64,000 nucleotides of DNA from positions 62,001-126,000 of the forward strand of contig CAVDHB010000023.1 of assembly GCA_963608705.1 (NCBI GenBank), written 5' to 3'. Position 1 is the first letter of the stretch. Each line of letters starts with the position of its first letter. The position numbers were made by a program, and so were the translations under genes. This DNA comes from CAVDHB01 sp963608705 (GTDB lineage: Bacteria > Bacteroidota > Bacteroidia > Bacteroidales > Bacteroidaceae). The notes beneath the pieces were generated by a model, which saw nothing but the letters and a program-made list of their open reading frames with translations, was not told the DNA's origin and did not search any database. Shown here in pieces: positions 17,532 through 26,105 of the stretch.

Positions 17532-17581
17532 GTAAGGTGTGTCGGAGAGTGTTCCAGAAGAACACTTTTCACACACCTTAC
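17532..17581 (+). other. Long two-tier hairpin between dsbD and cyuA
   Basis: The outer stem GTAAGGTGTGT (17532-17542) pairs perfectly with ACACACCTTAC (17571-17581). Inside it AGTGTTC (17548-17554) pairs with GAACACT (17560-17566) around a 5-nt loop. There is no T-run after it, and it ends 18 bp before the cyuA ATG, so it is more likely an RNA control or processing element than a terminator. Confidence 0.7.
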
Positions 17582-17599
17582 TCATTACTAAACGGACAC

Positions 17600-18922
17600 A
17601 TGATAGAAAAAGAAGAAAGAAATAAGATCATCGCACTGATAAAACACGGTGTGGTGCCAGCTATCGGATGCACGGAACCCGCCTGTGTGGCTTTGTGCGT
17701 GGCGAAAGCCTGTGAGTTGGCTTGTACTCACCATCCATCCCAAATAGAGCTGTACCTCAGTGCCAACATCCTGAAAAACGCCATGGGCGTAGGTATTCCA
17801 GGTACAGGAATGGTGGGACTCCCCATTGCCGTGGCTCTGGGTGCCCTCATTGGGAAATCATCTTACGGACTGGAAGTATTGAAAGAGGTCTCTCCCGAGA
17901 AAGTGGAAGAGGGAAAGAAGTATATCGCAGAAGGACGAATCTCCATCCACTTGAAAGAGAACTTAGACGAAAAGCTCTATGTGGAAGCCTTGGTGAAAGC
18001 GGAAAAAGAAGATACCTTTGACCATTTGGCACATACCTCCAAAGTCATCATCAGCGGAGAACACACCCGTTTCACTCATTGGGAAGCAGACGGGAAAATA
18101 ACTCTGTCCCTTCCCGTCTCTTTGGAAGAAGGTGGAGAGAATGGAAAAGACGAGCCTGAATTATCCTTGAAAAAAGTGTTTGAATTCGCCACTACCGCTC
18201 CATTGGAAGAAGTGGATTTCATCAAGGAAGCCAGAGTGTTGAACGAAAAAGCCGCCGAAGAGTCCTTGAAAGGAAACTACGGACACAGATTGGGGAAAAC
18301 ATTGTCCCGTCCCTGGGGAAAGGGTATCATGGGCGAGAGTATCTTCTCGCATATACTGTCCAACACCTCTTGTGCGTGTGACGCACGTATGGCAGGAGCG
18401 ATGATTCCCGTGATGAGCAACTCTGGCAGTGGAAACCAGGGCATCTGCGCCACTAATCCCGTAGTGACTTTTGCGGAGGAGAACCACAACACAGACGAGG
18501 AGTTGACTCGCGCCTTAATACTGAGCCATCTCACCGCCATTTACATCAAACAAAGCTTAGGGCCACTTTCCGCCTTGTGTGGATGTGTGGTAGCCTCCAC
18601 AGGAAGTGGATGTGGTATCACCTATTTAATGGGTGGAGGTTATCCGCAAGTTTCTTATTGCGTGAAAAACATGGTGGCCAATCTGAGCGGCATGCTATGT
18701 GATGGCGCCAAACCGTCCTGTGCCTTGAAACTGACCAGCGGAGTGAGTACCGCCATATTGTCGGCCATGTTGGCGATGGAGAACGAAACAGTCTCCTCGG
18801 TAGAAGGCATCGTGGACGATGACGTGGACATCACCATTCACAATCTAACCAGTATCGGAAAGGATGCGATGACAGCCGTAGACCGAAAAGTGCTGGACAT
18901 TATGACACATAAATCCAACTAA
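17600..18922 (+). CDS. cyuA: L-cysteine desulfidase / serine dehydratase alpha-like protein (UPF0597)
   Basis: A 440-residue cytoplasmic protein of the UPF0597/CyuA family. Members use a [4Fe-4S] cluster to deaminate L-cysteine (releasing sulfide, ammonia and pyruvate) or L-serine. The N-terminal block AIGCTEPACVALCVAKACE (Cys 24, 29, 33, 38) and the later SNTSCACDARMAGAMIPVM, NSGSGNQGI and CGCVVASTGSGCGITYLMGG are the family signatures. The start at 17600 is used because the upstream extension lies inside the hairpin at 17532-17581. It is 5 bp ahead of the pantothenate kinase gene, forming an operon. Cysteine is also a substrate of CoA synthesis, so the pairing may be meaningful. Confidence 0.87.
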   Translation: MIEKEERNKIIALIKHGVVPAIGCTEPACVALCVAKACELACTHHPSQIELYLSANILKNAMGVGIPGTGMVGLPIAVALGALIGKSSYGLEVLKEVSPEKVEEGKKYIAEGRISIHLKENLDEKLYVEALVKAEKEDTFDHLAHTSKVIISGEHTRFTHWEADGKITLSLPVSLEEGGENGKDEPELSLKKVFEFATTAPLEEVDFIKEARVLNEKAAEESLKGNYGHRLGKTLSRPWGKGIMGESIFSHILSNTSCACDARMAGAMIPVMSNSGSGNQGICATNPVVTFAEENHNTDEELTRALILSHLTAIYIKQSLGPLSALCGCVVASTGSGCGITYLMGGGYPQVSYCVKNMVANLSGMLCDGAKPSCALKLTSGVSTAILSAMLAMENETVSSVEGIVDDDVDITIHNLTSIGKDAMTAVDRKVLDIMTHKSN

Positions 18923-18927
18923 AAGAC

Positions 18928-19758
18928 ATGAAAACAGTAATAGGCATAGACGTAGGCAGCAGTACCACCAAGATAATCGGCCTGAAAGAAGGCCTTATCC
19001 AGTCGCCCATGTTCATTACGGCCAAAGACCCCATTTCTTCTTTATTTGGTGCTTTGGGCAAGTTCATGTACGACAACCACCTGCAACTTTCCGATATTGG
19101 ACGTGTAATGATTACCGGCGCAGGCAGTGCCTATGTGGAGCCCCCGCTCTACGGACTACCCACGGACAAGACGGACGAGTTCAAGGCGGACGGTCTGGGT
19201 GCTTGCTATGGCTCTGAACTCCAACGGATGATTGTGGTCAGTATGGGAACGGGAACATCCCTTGTACAAATAGAAGGCAAGGACATACGTCATATTGGTG
19301 GTATCGGATTAGGTGGCGGCACCCTTCAAGGACTTTCCCGTCTGCTGCTGAAGACAGACCACTTCAAAGAAATAGCAGAATTGGCAAAGGGGGGAGACAT
19401 TTCCCAGATAAACCTGCAAATCCGAGACATTTCCACCCATCCATTGCAGGGGCTTCCTTTGGATGCTACTGCTTCCCTTTTCGCCAAAGCGCAGACAAAC
19501 GCCGCTCCAGCTGACATCGCCATCGGCATTATTGGAATGGTTTTGCAGGCCATCGGCAGTGCCGCCATTCTGTCCTCCCTCAACACGGGGATAAAAGACT
19601 TCATGCTGATTGGCAACATGACAAAGTTACCGCAATGCAAGGTGTTTTTCCCTAAATTAGAGGCCATTTACGGAGTTCGATTCCATATACCGCCCTATGC
19701 GGAATACAGAACCGCCATCGGTGCTGCCTTATTGGCAGAAGAAAAGGCCAAACATTGA
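18928..19758 (+). CDS. coaW: Type II pantothenate kinase
   Basis: A 276-residue ASKHA-fold kinase, catalysing the first step of CoA synthesis. It shows the phosphate-1 loop IGIDVGSSTTKI, the catalytic acidic segment DKTDEFKADGLGACYG, the phosphate-2 motif VVSMGTGTSLV and the type II signature GGIGLGGGTLQGLSRLL, with a C-terminal PYAEYRTAIGAALL. These separate it from BadF-type activators, which carry an Fe-S cluster. Type II enzymes are usually poorly inhibited by CoA. It forms an operon with cyuA. panC and panD, earlier steps of the same pathway, lie 21 kb away at 40-41 kb. Confidence 0.85.
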   Translation: MKTVIGIDVGSSTTKIIGLKEGLIQSPMFITAKDPISSLFGALGKFMYDNHLQLSDIGRVMITGAGSAYVEPPLYGLPTDKTDEFKADGLGACYGSELQRMIVVSMGTGTSLVQIEGKDIRHIGGIGLGGGTLQGLSRLLLKTDHFKEIAELAKGGDISQINLQIRDISTHPLQGLPLDATASLFAKAQTNAAPADIAIGIIGMVLQAIGSAAILSSLNTGIKDFMLIGNMTKLPQCKVFFPKLEAIYGVRFHIPPYAEYRTAIGAALLAEEKAKH

Positions 19759-19805
19759 TATAAATCAACAAAACGCCCTATTTTATGCTGTAAAACATAG
19801 TTTTC

Positions 19806-19836
19806 TTTGTCAGTCTCCCCCTTGGCCGTACCTTTG
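19806..19836 (+). promoter_or_regulatory. Consensus promoter of a short transcript
   Basis: TTTG (19806-19809), a 19-bp spacer and TACCTTTG (19829-19836): a full Bacteroidota promoter. It points into a region with no long ORF, with a predicted start near 19843. Confidence 0.8.
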
Positions 19837-20080
19837 CAGTGTAATTAAGCGAAACAATTAGGTTTTGAGGTAAATTGACAGTAAGGGATAACGTAAAAAG
19901 AGAAGAAAGGATAACAGCTTAGGTAAACTGAGGAGAAAGATTGGAAAGATAGGATGACAAGAGAGTACTCGACAAAGAGGATGGCACTTCGTGAGAAGTC
20001 CCTTTCCTCAAAAGGATAACAAAAGTTGAACAGGTGAAAAGTCTTAAAGACTTAGAACCATTAAATGAAAGGGTAATTTT

Positions 20081-20161
20081 ATGAGAAAGTTGATTGAAAA
20101 ATTGATGGAAATGCTTGACAGCTCATTGAGACTCATCGGCAACGCCAATTTGGCTTGCTAA
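20081..20161 (+). CDS. Possible 26-residue peptide
   Basis: ATG to TAA, 27 codons, encoding MRKLIEKLMEMLDSSLRLIG followed by NANLAC. The first 20 residues form a plausible amphipathic helix (Leu, Ile and Met on one face; Lys, Glu and Arg on the other). A GA-rich stretch (GAAAGGG) lies about 8 bp before the ATG. It is the only ORF with a sensible position inside a transcript that has both a promoter and a terminator. It could be a membrane-active peptide, a leader or chance. No homologue was recognised. Confidence 0.4.
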   Translation: MRKLIEKLMEMLDSSLRLIGNANLAC

Positions 20162-20244
20162 GGGATTTCACAACGGACTTCGACTTAAGCGGAGTGCCAA
20201 AGCTGAAAGCTTTAAATGACGAAAATGATTTTATCATATATGAC

Positions 20245-20281
20245 CGTGCGGATGGAAAGATTTCATCCGCACGATTTTTAT
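20245..20281 (+). terminator. Terminator of the short transcript
   Basis: CGTGCGGATG (20245-20254) with CATCCGCACG (20264-20273), followed by ATTTTTATT. The CDP-alcohol transferase gene starts 120 bp downstream. Confidence 0.9.
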
Positions 20282-20401
20282 TATAATGTATGGCCTTACT
20301 TACCACGCTTAATGACAAAACACTTATTTTCTGTTCCAAATTCCCTATTGTCATAACGTTACACAAAATTAATCTTTATTTTTGTCGCCAAATTCACAAA
20401 C

Positions 20402-21106
20402 ATGGGAAAAGAAACATCAAATAGAATCCAAACTTCTATTTTGAACAAGGCTGAAAAAAAGGCACTTGTGTGGTTGGCAGAACGACAACCAGCATGGATG
20501 ACATCCGATATTTTAACTGTCATCGGATTAGTGGGAGGAGCTTTATGTGCTTTAGGTTTTATACTGGCACACATTCAAGTGGAATATCTGTGGATTTCTT
20601 CCTTAGGGTTGCTTATCAATTGGTATGGAGACAGTTTGGACGGCACACTAGCTCGTGTACGACACCTGCAACGCCCGCTTTACGGTTTCTTCATTGACCA
20701 TACGTTGGATGCGGTGACAATCTGCATGATGTGTATCGGCGCAGGACTTGGCCCCATGTTTCGTTTAGACGTGGCCTTGCTTGTGTTGGCAGGCTACTTG
20801 GTTTTGTCCATCTACACCTACATTTCCACCATTATCAAAGACGAGTTCAGACTAACCTATGGCTGTTTTGGCCCCACTGAGTTCCGTCTCGTCATCATTT
20901 TCGTCAATGTCATTTACATGTACACCTCGTTGCCGTCCTTATCTTGGGACATCGCAGGACAAACGTTAAGAGTATTTGATATTGCGGGCATCTTAATCGC
21001 CGCCTTTCTATTCATCGCATGGTTCCGTCAGTTCTTCACTGACCGTAGCGACCTTGCCAAGAAAGACCCTTTAAAGCCTTATAAACCAAACATCATCGCA
21101 AAGTGA
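20402..21106 (+). CDS. CDP-alcohol phosphatidyltransferase family protein
   Basis: A 234-residue membrane enzyme of the CDP-alcohol phosphotransferase family, which joins a CDP-activated lipid or headgroup to an alcohol. The catalytic motif is complete: D77xxDG81xxAR85, G95xxxD99xxxD103 (GDSLDGTLAR and GFFIDHTLDA). About five hydrophobic segments follow (for example LDVALLVLAGYLVLSIYTYIS). The substrate cannot be told from sequence; phosphatidylinositol-type or other headgroups are possible. Its stop overlaps the GTG start of a GtrA gene, and a TonB receptor gene follows, so the three are probably cotranscribed. Confidence 0.88.
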   Translation: MGKETSNRIQTSILNKAEKKALVWLAERQPAWMTSDILTVIGLVGGALCALGFILAHIQVEYLWISSLGLLINWYGDSLDGTLARVRHLQRPLYGFFIDHTLDAVTICMMCIGAGLGPMFRLDVALLVLAGYLVLSIYTYISTIIKDEFRLTYGCFGPTEFRLVIIFVNVIYMYTSLPSLSWDIAGQTLRVFDIAGILIAAFLFIAWFRQFFTDRSDLAKKDPLKPYKPNIIAK

Positions 21107-21579
21107 CTTCCTTTCGCACTTATTTGGAATTTGTCGCCAGCCGTCTGTTAGGTACAGGCATCGACACACTGGTATTATGGATATGCTCGCATTTCTTCTT
21201 TACCAGCTACTGGGGAAGTTATGTCCTCTCTCCCATCATATCCTTTGAGTTCGCAGTACTAAGCAATTTCATCTGTTCCTATTACTGGATTTGGAGGAAA
21301 AGGCTGACGAAACATTCCGCCAAAGACTTTAGTCTCCGTTTCTTCCTTTTCAATATGTCGTCCGTTCTGGGATTCCTCGTCAAGATGGTGTTCCTGTTAT
21401 TGTTCCAACGTATCTTCGGATGGGGAGTAATCTGGTGCAACTTCGCAGCCTTGCTCCTGTCGGGACTTTTCAATTATTTCGCAGCGGACATGGTAGTGTT
21501 CAAAGAAAGACTGATTCCCACACGTGTACAGACTTTACTTCACTCGATAGAGACCAAGAAAAAGAAGATGAGTGCATAA
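21103..21579 (+). CDS. GtrA family membrane protein
   Basis: A 158-residue protein with four predicted membrane helices and the GtrA pattern: RLLGTGIDTLVLWICSHFFF in helix 1, SPIISFEFAVLSNFICSYYWIWRKR around helix 2, and FNMSSVLGFLVKMVFLLLF and ALLLSGLFNYFAADMVVF at the end. GtrA proteins are thought to help move polyprenyl-linked sugars or related lipids across the inner membrane. The start is GTG at 21103, overlapping the preceding stop (GTGA), which implies translational coupling to the CDP-alcohol transferase. The partner suggests a role in lipid or glycolipid modification. Confidence 0.87.
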   Translation: MTSFRTYLEFVASRLLGTGIDTLVLWICSHFFFTSYWGSYVLSPIISFEFAVLSNFICSYYWIWRKRLTKHSAKDFSLRFFLFNMSSVLGFLVKMVFLLLFQRIFGWGVIWCNFAALLLSGLFNYFAADMVVFKERLIPTRVQTLLHSIETKKKKMSA

Positions 21580-21630
21580 AACGCAATAAACGGTTTACGG
21601 AAACCGCAATCAATAGAATCACAAAAAGTA

Positions 21631-23730
21631 ATGTACAAAAAAAAATTTCAAACTAAGCCCCAGGTGTTGACGTTCCACCGCTTCTCACGGAAGCCCTACG
21701 CCACATTCCAAAGTTTGAACAGGGAAGTGCGTATCAGCGTACTGTCCGCAGCCACATTGGCTTTCGCCAACGTGGACTGTATTTCGGCACAGACGCAAAA
21801 GACGACTACGGACAGCCCGGCCATTCAAAAGGAATATGCACTGGACAGCTTAGACGTGATAGGCTCCCGATCGCCACTGCCAGCAAGCCAGTCGGCACGC
21901 CCTGTCACAATCTTGAGCCGCAAAGATATTGAAGGTGCGGCCGTCCAAAGTGTAAACGACATCCTTAAACTCGCTTCCGCTGTAGATGTACGACAACGAG
22001 GAGCATACGGTATTCAGACAGATGTCACACTTAACGGAGGAACCTTTGATCAGCTTACAGTGCTGCTCAACGGTATTCCTCTAAACAACCCTCAAACGGG
22101 TCATCTAAGTTTTATTCTCCCCGTCAATACACAAGACATAGAACGAGTGGAAATCCTCGAAGGCGCCGCCTCACGCTGCTATGGCTCATCCGCTTTCAGC
22201 GGTGCGATAAACATCGTGACCAAAGAAACCAACCACCAAGGGATTTCCCTGCAAGCAGCAGGAGGTTCATTTGGTACGGCGGAAGCAGGAGGAACCTTGA
22301 ACCTGCAAAAAGGGACCCTTTCCAATCGTTTGTCCGGCAACTACACCCGCAGCGACGGAGGCACTGCAAACAGCGATTTCAACAAGGCGAATGTGTTTTA
22401 CACTGGCGCATGGGAGAATCACGCCTTATCCCTGAAATGGCAAGCCGGACTGACCACCTATAATTACGGAGCAAACACATTCTACAGTGGTGCATATCCC
22501 AACCAGTACGAGGCCAACCGCCGTTACCTGGTGAGTGTGTCGGCAGAGACAAAAGGCAAGGTGCATTTTGCCCCTTCTGCATACTGGAACCGCGCCACCG
22601 ACCATTATCAATTAATACGCCATTCCGATAAAGGCGAGAACTTCGCCCAAGTAGATGTGCAGGGTATCTCTCTGAACACATGGACGGATTGGATACTTGG
22701 ACGAACTTCAGTCGGAGCGGAAATACGCAACGAGGGCATTCTCAGCACTTCCCTCGGAAGACCCATCGTAGAGGGACAGGAAGTGAACGTACCCGGTCAC
22801 CACGGAAAACAGTTCACCAAGAAAGACAACCGCACGAATATCAGTTATTACTTGGAACATACAGTCTTGTTGAACCGATGGACGCTCTCCGCAGGCTTAC
22901 TGGCCAACCAGAACTCAGCCTTAGACCATCAATTCCACTTTTACCCAGGCGTGGACATTGCCTATCGCCCCAGCTCACAGTGGAAGTTTGCCTTTTCATG
23001 GAACAAGGCACTCCGTATGCCGACCTTTACCGACTTATATTATAAGAGTCCCACGCAAGAGGGCAATACGGGCCTGAAGCCGGAAGAAACGCAAGAGTAT
23101 TCATTTCAAGCACGCTATGCCCTCAGAGGGTTCAACGCAAGTGTGAAAGGATTCTACCGCAAAGGCACAAACATGATTGACTGGGTGTTATACCCCTCTG
23201 ACAAAGAGAACAATTACACCATCTATCATTCTGCCAATTTCAAGTTGGACAATCTGGGCTACGGAGTAGATATCATGCTTGACTTCACATACTGGTGGGG
23301 AGAAAGCAGCTTCCTGCGACAGTTCCGGGGAAGTTATACTTACATCCATCAGAAAAGGCATGACGCAGTGGAGATTTACAAGTCCAATTACGCCATGGAA
23401 TACCTACGACATAAGGTAGTCCTCACGTTAAGCCACCGCCTGTTCAGCCGTCTGTCCGCAGAATGGAATTTCCGCGGGCAAGAACGGATGGGCAGCTTCC
23501 AGCTACTTTCCAATCCACACACCGTGGACGGGAAAACCGTATGGGACTCCTCATTGACCCCATACGCCCCCTACGCCCAGTTGGACGTGAAACTGAAATG
23601 GACAGCACCCACGTATCGCCTGTTTGTACAAATGAACAACCTTACCAACCATCGCTACTATGACATCGGCAATGTGAAACAACCCGGTTTCTGGCTGATG
23701 GCCGGTGCGTCCATAGACATAAACTGGTAA
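21631..23730 (+). CDS. TonB-dependent receptor, BtuB-like, with N-terminal RFSRK motif
   Basis: A 699-residue outer-membrane receptor. It opens with a long basic segment containing FHRFSRKPYATFQSL (residues ~15-29), then a hydrophobic signal core (ISVLSAATLAFANV) and cleavage near CISAQ. The plug domain follows (DSLDVIGSRSPLP, QSVNDILKLASAVDVRQRG, FDQLTVLLNGIPLNNPQTGH, EGAASRCYGSSAFSGAINIVT), then a barrel ending in WLMAGASIDINW. The plug resembles BtuB more than SusC, and there is no CarboxypepD_reg domain. There is no riboswitch nearby. B12 is a guess; other small substrates are possible. It ends at a strong terminator (23736-23792). Confidence 0.82.
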   Translation: MYKKKFQTKPQVLTFHRFSRKPYATFQSLNREVRISVLSAATLAFANVDCISAQTQKTTTDSPAIQKEYALDSLDVIGSRSPLPASQSARPVTILSRKDIEGAAVQSVNDILKLASAVDVRQRGAYGIQTDVTLNGGTFDQLTVLLNGIPLNNPQTGHLSFILPVNTQDIERVEILEGAASRCYGSSAFSGAINIVTKETNHQGISLQAAGGSFGTAEAGGTLNLQKGTLSNRLSGNYTRSDGGTANSDFNKANVFYTGAWENHALSLKWQAGLTTYNYGANTFYSGAYPNQYEANRRYLVSVSAETKGKVHFAPSAYWNRATDHYQLIRHSDKGENFAQVDVQGISLNTWTDWILGRTSVGAEIRNEGILSTSLGRPIVEGQEVNVPGHHGKQFTKKDNRTNISYYLEHTVLLNRWTLSAGLLANQNSALDHQFHFYPGVDIAYRPSSQWKFAFSWNKALRMPTFTDLYYKSPTQEGNTGLKPEETQEYSFQARYALRGFNASVKGFYRKGTNMIDWVLYPSDKENNYTIYHSANFKLDNLGYGVDIMLDFTYWWGESSFLRQFRGSYTYIHQKRHDAVEIYKSNYAMEYLRHKVVLTLSHRLFSRLSAEWNFRGQERMGSFQLLSNPHTVDGKTVWDSSLTPYAPYAQLDVKLKWTAPTYRLFVQMNNLTNHRYYDIGNVKQPGFWLMAGASIDINW

Positions 23731-23735
23731 AAAAC

Positions 23736-23792
23736 AAAGGAGGAGAGGCTTTTCTGCAAAATGGTTTCCGTAATCCACCTCTCCTCCTTTTT
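23736..23792. terminator. Terminator after the TonB receptor
   Basis: AAAGGAGGAGAGG (23736-23748) pairs perfectly with CCTCTCCTCCTTT (23778-23790), followed by more Ts. The long loop is about 29 nt. Confidence 0.85.
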
Positions 23793-23841
23793 CCTTCTCC
23801 GTCTGTTTATTAACACTAAAATAGAGCTGAAAGAATAAGAG

Positions 23842-23875
23842 TTTTTGGTTATCAAGAAAAAAATCGTTTACTTTG
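23842..23875 (+). promoter_or_regulatory. Promoter of glyQS
   Basis: TTTTTGG (23842-23848), a 19-bp spacer and TTACTTTG (23868-23875). The same -7 variant and spacing occur at panC. It starts a leader of about 45 nt. Confidence 0.7.
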
Positions 23876-23927
23876 CAAGTGAATAGTATTATCTTTCAAG
23901 TAAAAAGAACAAAGTAAACAATATATA

Positions 23928-25466
23928 ATGGCAGAAGATGTATTCAAGAAAATCGTAGCTCATTGTAAAGAGTACGGTTTCGTTTTCCCTTCAAGCGAGA
24001 TTTACGACGGACTGGCCGCCGTATATGACTACGGACAGAACGGCGTGGAGCTGAAAAACAATATCAAACAATACTGGTGGTCAGCCATGGTGCGTCTGCA
24101 TGAGAACATCGTGGGCATTGACTCCTCTATTTTCATGCACCCCACCATCTGGAAGGCTTCCGGACACGTGGACGCTTTCAACGACCCGTTGATTGACAAC
24201 CGCGACTCCAAGAAACGTTATCGTGCAGATGTGTTGATTGAAGACCAGATTGCCAAATACGAGGAAAAAATAGCCAAAGAAGTGGCAAAGGCCAAGAAAC
24301 GTTTCGGCGACTCCTTTGACGAGGCTAAATACATGGAGACAAGTCCTCGTGTGTTGGAACACAAGAAAAAGCGTGACGCACTGCACGAACGTTATAAAAA
24401 GGCAATGAACGCCAATGATTTGGCAGAACTGAAACAAATCATTCTGGACGAGGGTATCGTAGATCCTATCTCTGGCACGAAGAACTGGACGGATGTACGC
24501 CAGTTCAACTTGATGTTCAAGACTGAGGTAGGTTCCACATCCGAAGGAGCGAACGAGATTTACCTGCGTCCAGAAACAGCACAGGGTATCTTCGTGAACT
24601 ATCTAAACGTGCAGAAAACAGGCCGTATGAAACTGCCGTTCGGTATCGCACAGATAGGAAAGGCTTTCCGTAATGAGATTGTGGCAAGACAATTCGTCTT
24701 CCGTATGCGTGAGTTCGAACAGATGGAGATGCAGTTCTTCGTGAAGCCGGGTACTGAGATGGAATGGTTCAAGAAATGGAAAGAGAACCGTATGAAATGG
24801 CACCAGGCACTGGGATTCGGAGCGGAGAACTACCGTTTCCATGACCATGAAAAACTGGCTTTCTATGCCAACGCCGCTACGGACATCGAGTTCAAGATGC
24901 CGTTCGGATTCAAAGAAGTGGAAGGTATTCACTCCCGTACCAACTACGACTTGTCACAGCATGAGAAATTCTCTGGCCGTCAGATTAAATACTTCGACCC
25001 GGAGACTGGCGAAAGCTACACACCGTATGACATCGAGACTTCTATTGGTGTAGACCGTATGTTCCTTTCCGTAATGTGCCACTCCTTCTGTGAAGAGAAG
25101 TTGGAAAACGGCGAAACACGTACCGTACTCCGTTTGCCAGACGCTTTGGCACCGGTGAAAGTGGCCGTGATGCCGTTGGTACGTAAAGACGGACTGGAGG
25201 AGAAGGCACAGGAAATCATGAACAACCTGCGTTTCCACTTCAATTGCCAGTACGATCCGAAAGACTCCATTGGCAAACGCTACCGTCGTCAAGACGCAAT
25301 CGGTACACCGTACTGTCTGACAGTGGATTACGACACACTGAAAGACAACTGCGTAACCATGCGTCATCGTGATACTATGCAGCAAGAGCGTGTGCCTATC
25401 GACCAATTACTGAATATCATCAGCGATAAAGTAAGCATCGAAAGTCTATTGAAAAAACTTGTCTAA
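23928..25466 (+). CDS. glyQS: Glycine--tRNA ligase (single-chain, dimeric type)
   Basis: A 512-residue class II aminoacyl-tRNA synthetase of the single-polypeptide form, which charges tRNA-Gly. Seen: the N-terminal GFVFPSSEIYDGLAAVYDYG (motif 1 region), FMHPTIWKASGHVDAF, the glycine-site block YLRPETAQGIFVNYLNV, motif 2 IGKAFRNEIVARQFVFRMREFEQ (in part), motif 3 with TSIGVDRMFLSV, and a C-terminal anticodon-binding domain from ~400 (PVKVAVMPLVRKDGL). Residues ~95-155 form a charged insertion usual in this family. It is complete, and the downstream FKBP gene begins on the very next base. Confidence 0.96.
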   Translation: MAEDVFKKIVAHCKEYGFVFPSSEIYDGLAAVYDYGQNGVELKNNIKQYWWSAMVRLHENIVGIDSSIFMHPTIWKASGHVDAFNDPLIDNRDSKKRYRADVLIEDQIAKYEEKIAKEVAKAKKRFGDSFDEAKYMETSPRVLEHKKKRDALHERYKKAMNANDLAELKQIILDEGIVDPISGTKNWTDVRQFNLMFKTEVGSTSEGANEIYLRPETAQGIFVNYLNVQKTGRMKLPFGIAQIGKAFRNEIVARQFVFRMREFEQMEMQFFVKPGTEMEWFKKWKENRMKWHQALGFGAENYRFHDHEKLAFYANAATDIEFKMPFGFKEVEGIHSRTNYDLSQHEKFSGRQIKYFDPETGESYTPYDIETSIGVDRMFLSVMCHSFCEEKLENGETRTVLRLPDALAPVKVAVMPLVRKDGLEEKAQEIMNNLRFHFNCQYDPKDSIGKRYRRQDAIGTPYCLTVDYDTLKDNCVTMRHRDTMQQERVPIDQLLNIISDKVSIESLLKKLV

Positions 25467-26105
25467 ATGCAGATACGTTCAACTATTCCCGCCTTGCTGT
25501 TAGGAGCTATGGCTCTCTTTGCGGCTTGCTCCGACTCGGAAGAGCCGGGCGAGTTTGACAACTGGCAGCAGCGCAATGTGCAATACCTCCTGCAAGTGGC
25601 AGACTCCGCCCAAAAGAACGTAGGCGGAAAATGGAAGATATTCCAAAACTACAAGTTGCAGCCTCAGCTCACATTGCCTACCATTACCGTAGACAATGTA
25701 AAGGACTTCATCTTCGTAAAAGAGTTGGTGGCCGGAGAAAGTACAAGCACCTCTCCCAAGTACACCGACTCTGTGGCGGTGGACTACAGAGGCCGTCTTA
25801 TCCCCAGCTCCAGCTACAAGACAGGATATGTGTTCGACCAATCCTATACGGAAGACTTCGACTTATCTACATCCACTCCTTCGAAATTCACGGTAAACGG
25901 TGTAGTGACAGGCTGGATAACCGCCCTGCAACAAATGAAATTAGGTGACAGATGGATAGTGTATATTCCGCAAGAGCAAGCCTACGGTACGGAAACGAAG
26001 AGCGGCATCCCCGCTTACTCCACTCTGATATTTGATATGTATCTCAGAGGAAAGAAAGGTATTTCCAAGCATGACAAGTGGGAATATGTAGACGATAAGA
26101 ACTAA
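25467..26105 (+). CDS. FKBP-type peptidyl-prolyl isomerase lipoprotein
   Basis: A 212-residue lipoprotein (lipobox ALFAACSDSEEPG) with a C-terminal FKBP domain (~100-205). Recognisable FKBP segments are DSVAVDYRGRLIPSS, GVVTGWITALQQMKLGDRWIVYIP and QAYGTETKSGIPAYSTLIFDMYL. It should help fold proteins in the periplasm or at the outer membrane. The ATG follows the glyQS stop with no gap, so it is cotranscribed and probably translated by re-initiation. It ends at a bidirectional terminator. Confidence 0.9.
   Translation: MQIRSTIPALLLGAMALFAACSDSEEPGEFDNWQQRNVQYLLQVADSAQKNVGGKWKIFQNYKLQPQLTLPTITVDNVKDFIFVKELVAGESTSTSPKYTDSVAVDYRGRLIPSSSYKTGYVFDQSYTEDFDLSTSTPSKFTVNGVVTGWITALQQMKLGDRWIVYIPQEQAYGTETKSGIPAYSTLIFDMYLRGKKGISKHDKWEYVDDKN

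Larger units (their letters stand above)
19843..20281 (+). ncRNA. Candidate short transcript (dual-function RNA or leadered mini-mRNA)
   Basis: Bounded by the promoter at 19806-19836 and the terminator at 20245-20281, giving about 440 nt. The first 240 nt are purine-rich and contain three exact GGATAAC copies (19887-19893, 19910-19916, 20015-20021), plus small hairpins (ACTTC-GTGA-GAAGT around 19990 and AGTCT-TAA-AGACT around 20042). A 26-codon ORF follows (20081-20161). No known RNA family was recognised: there is no RNase P, SRP or riboswitch core. Confidence 0.6.

Noticed and set aside
18928..19758. 2-hydroxyacyl-CoA dehydratase activator (BadF/BcrA type)
   Set aside because: It shares the ASKHA fold, but the cluster-binding cysteines of activators are missing and GGGTLQGLS is the type II pantothenate kinase signature.
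20133..20366. A 77-codon reverse-strand frame across the small-transcript terminator
   Set aside because: It runs through the terminator hairpin, has no promoter or ribosome-binding signal and shows no protein-like features.
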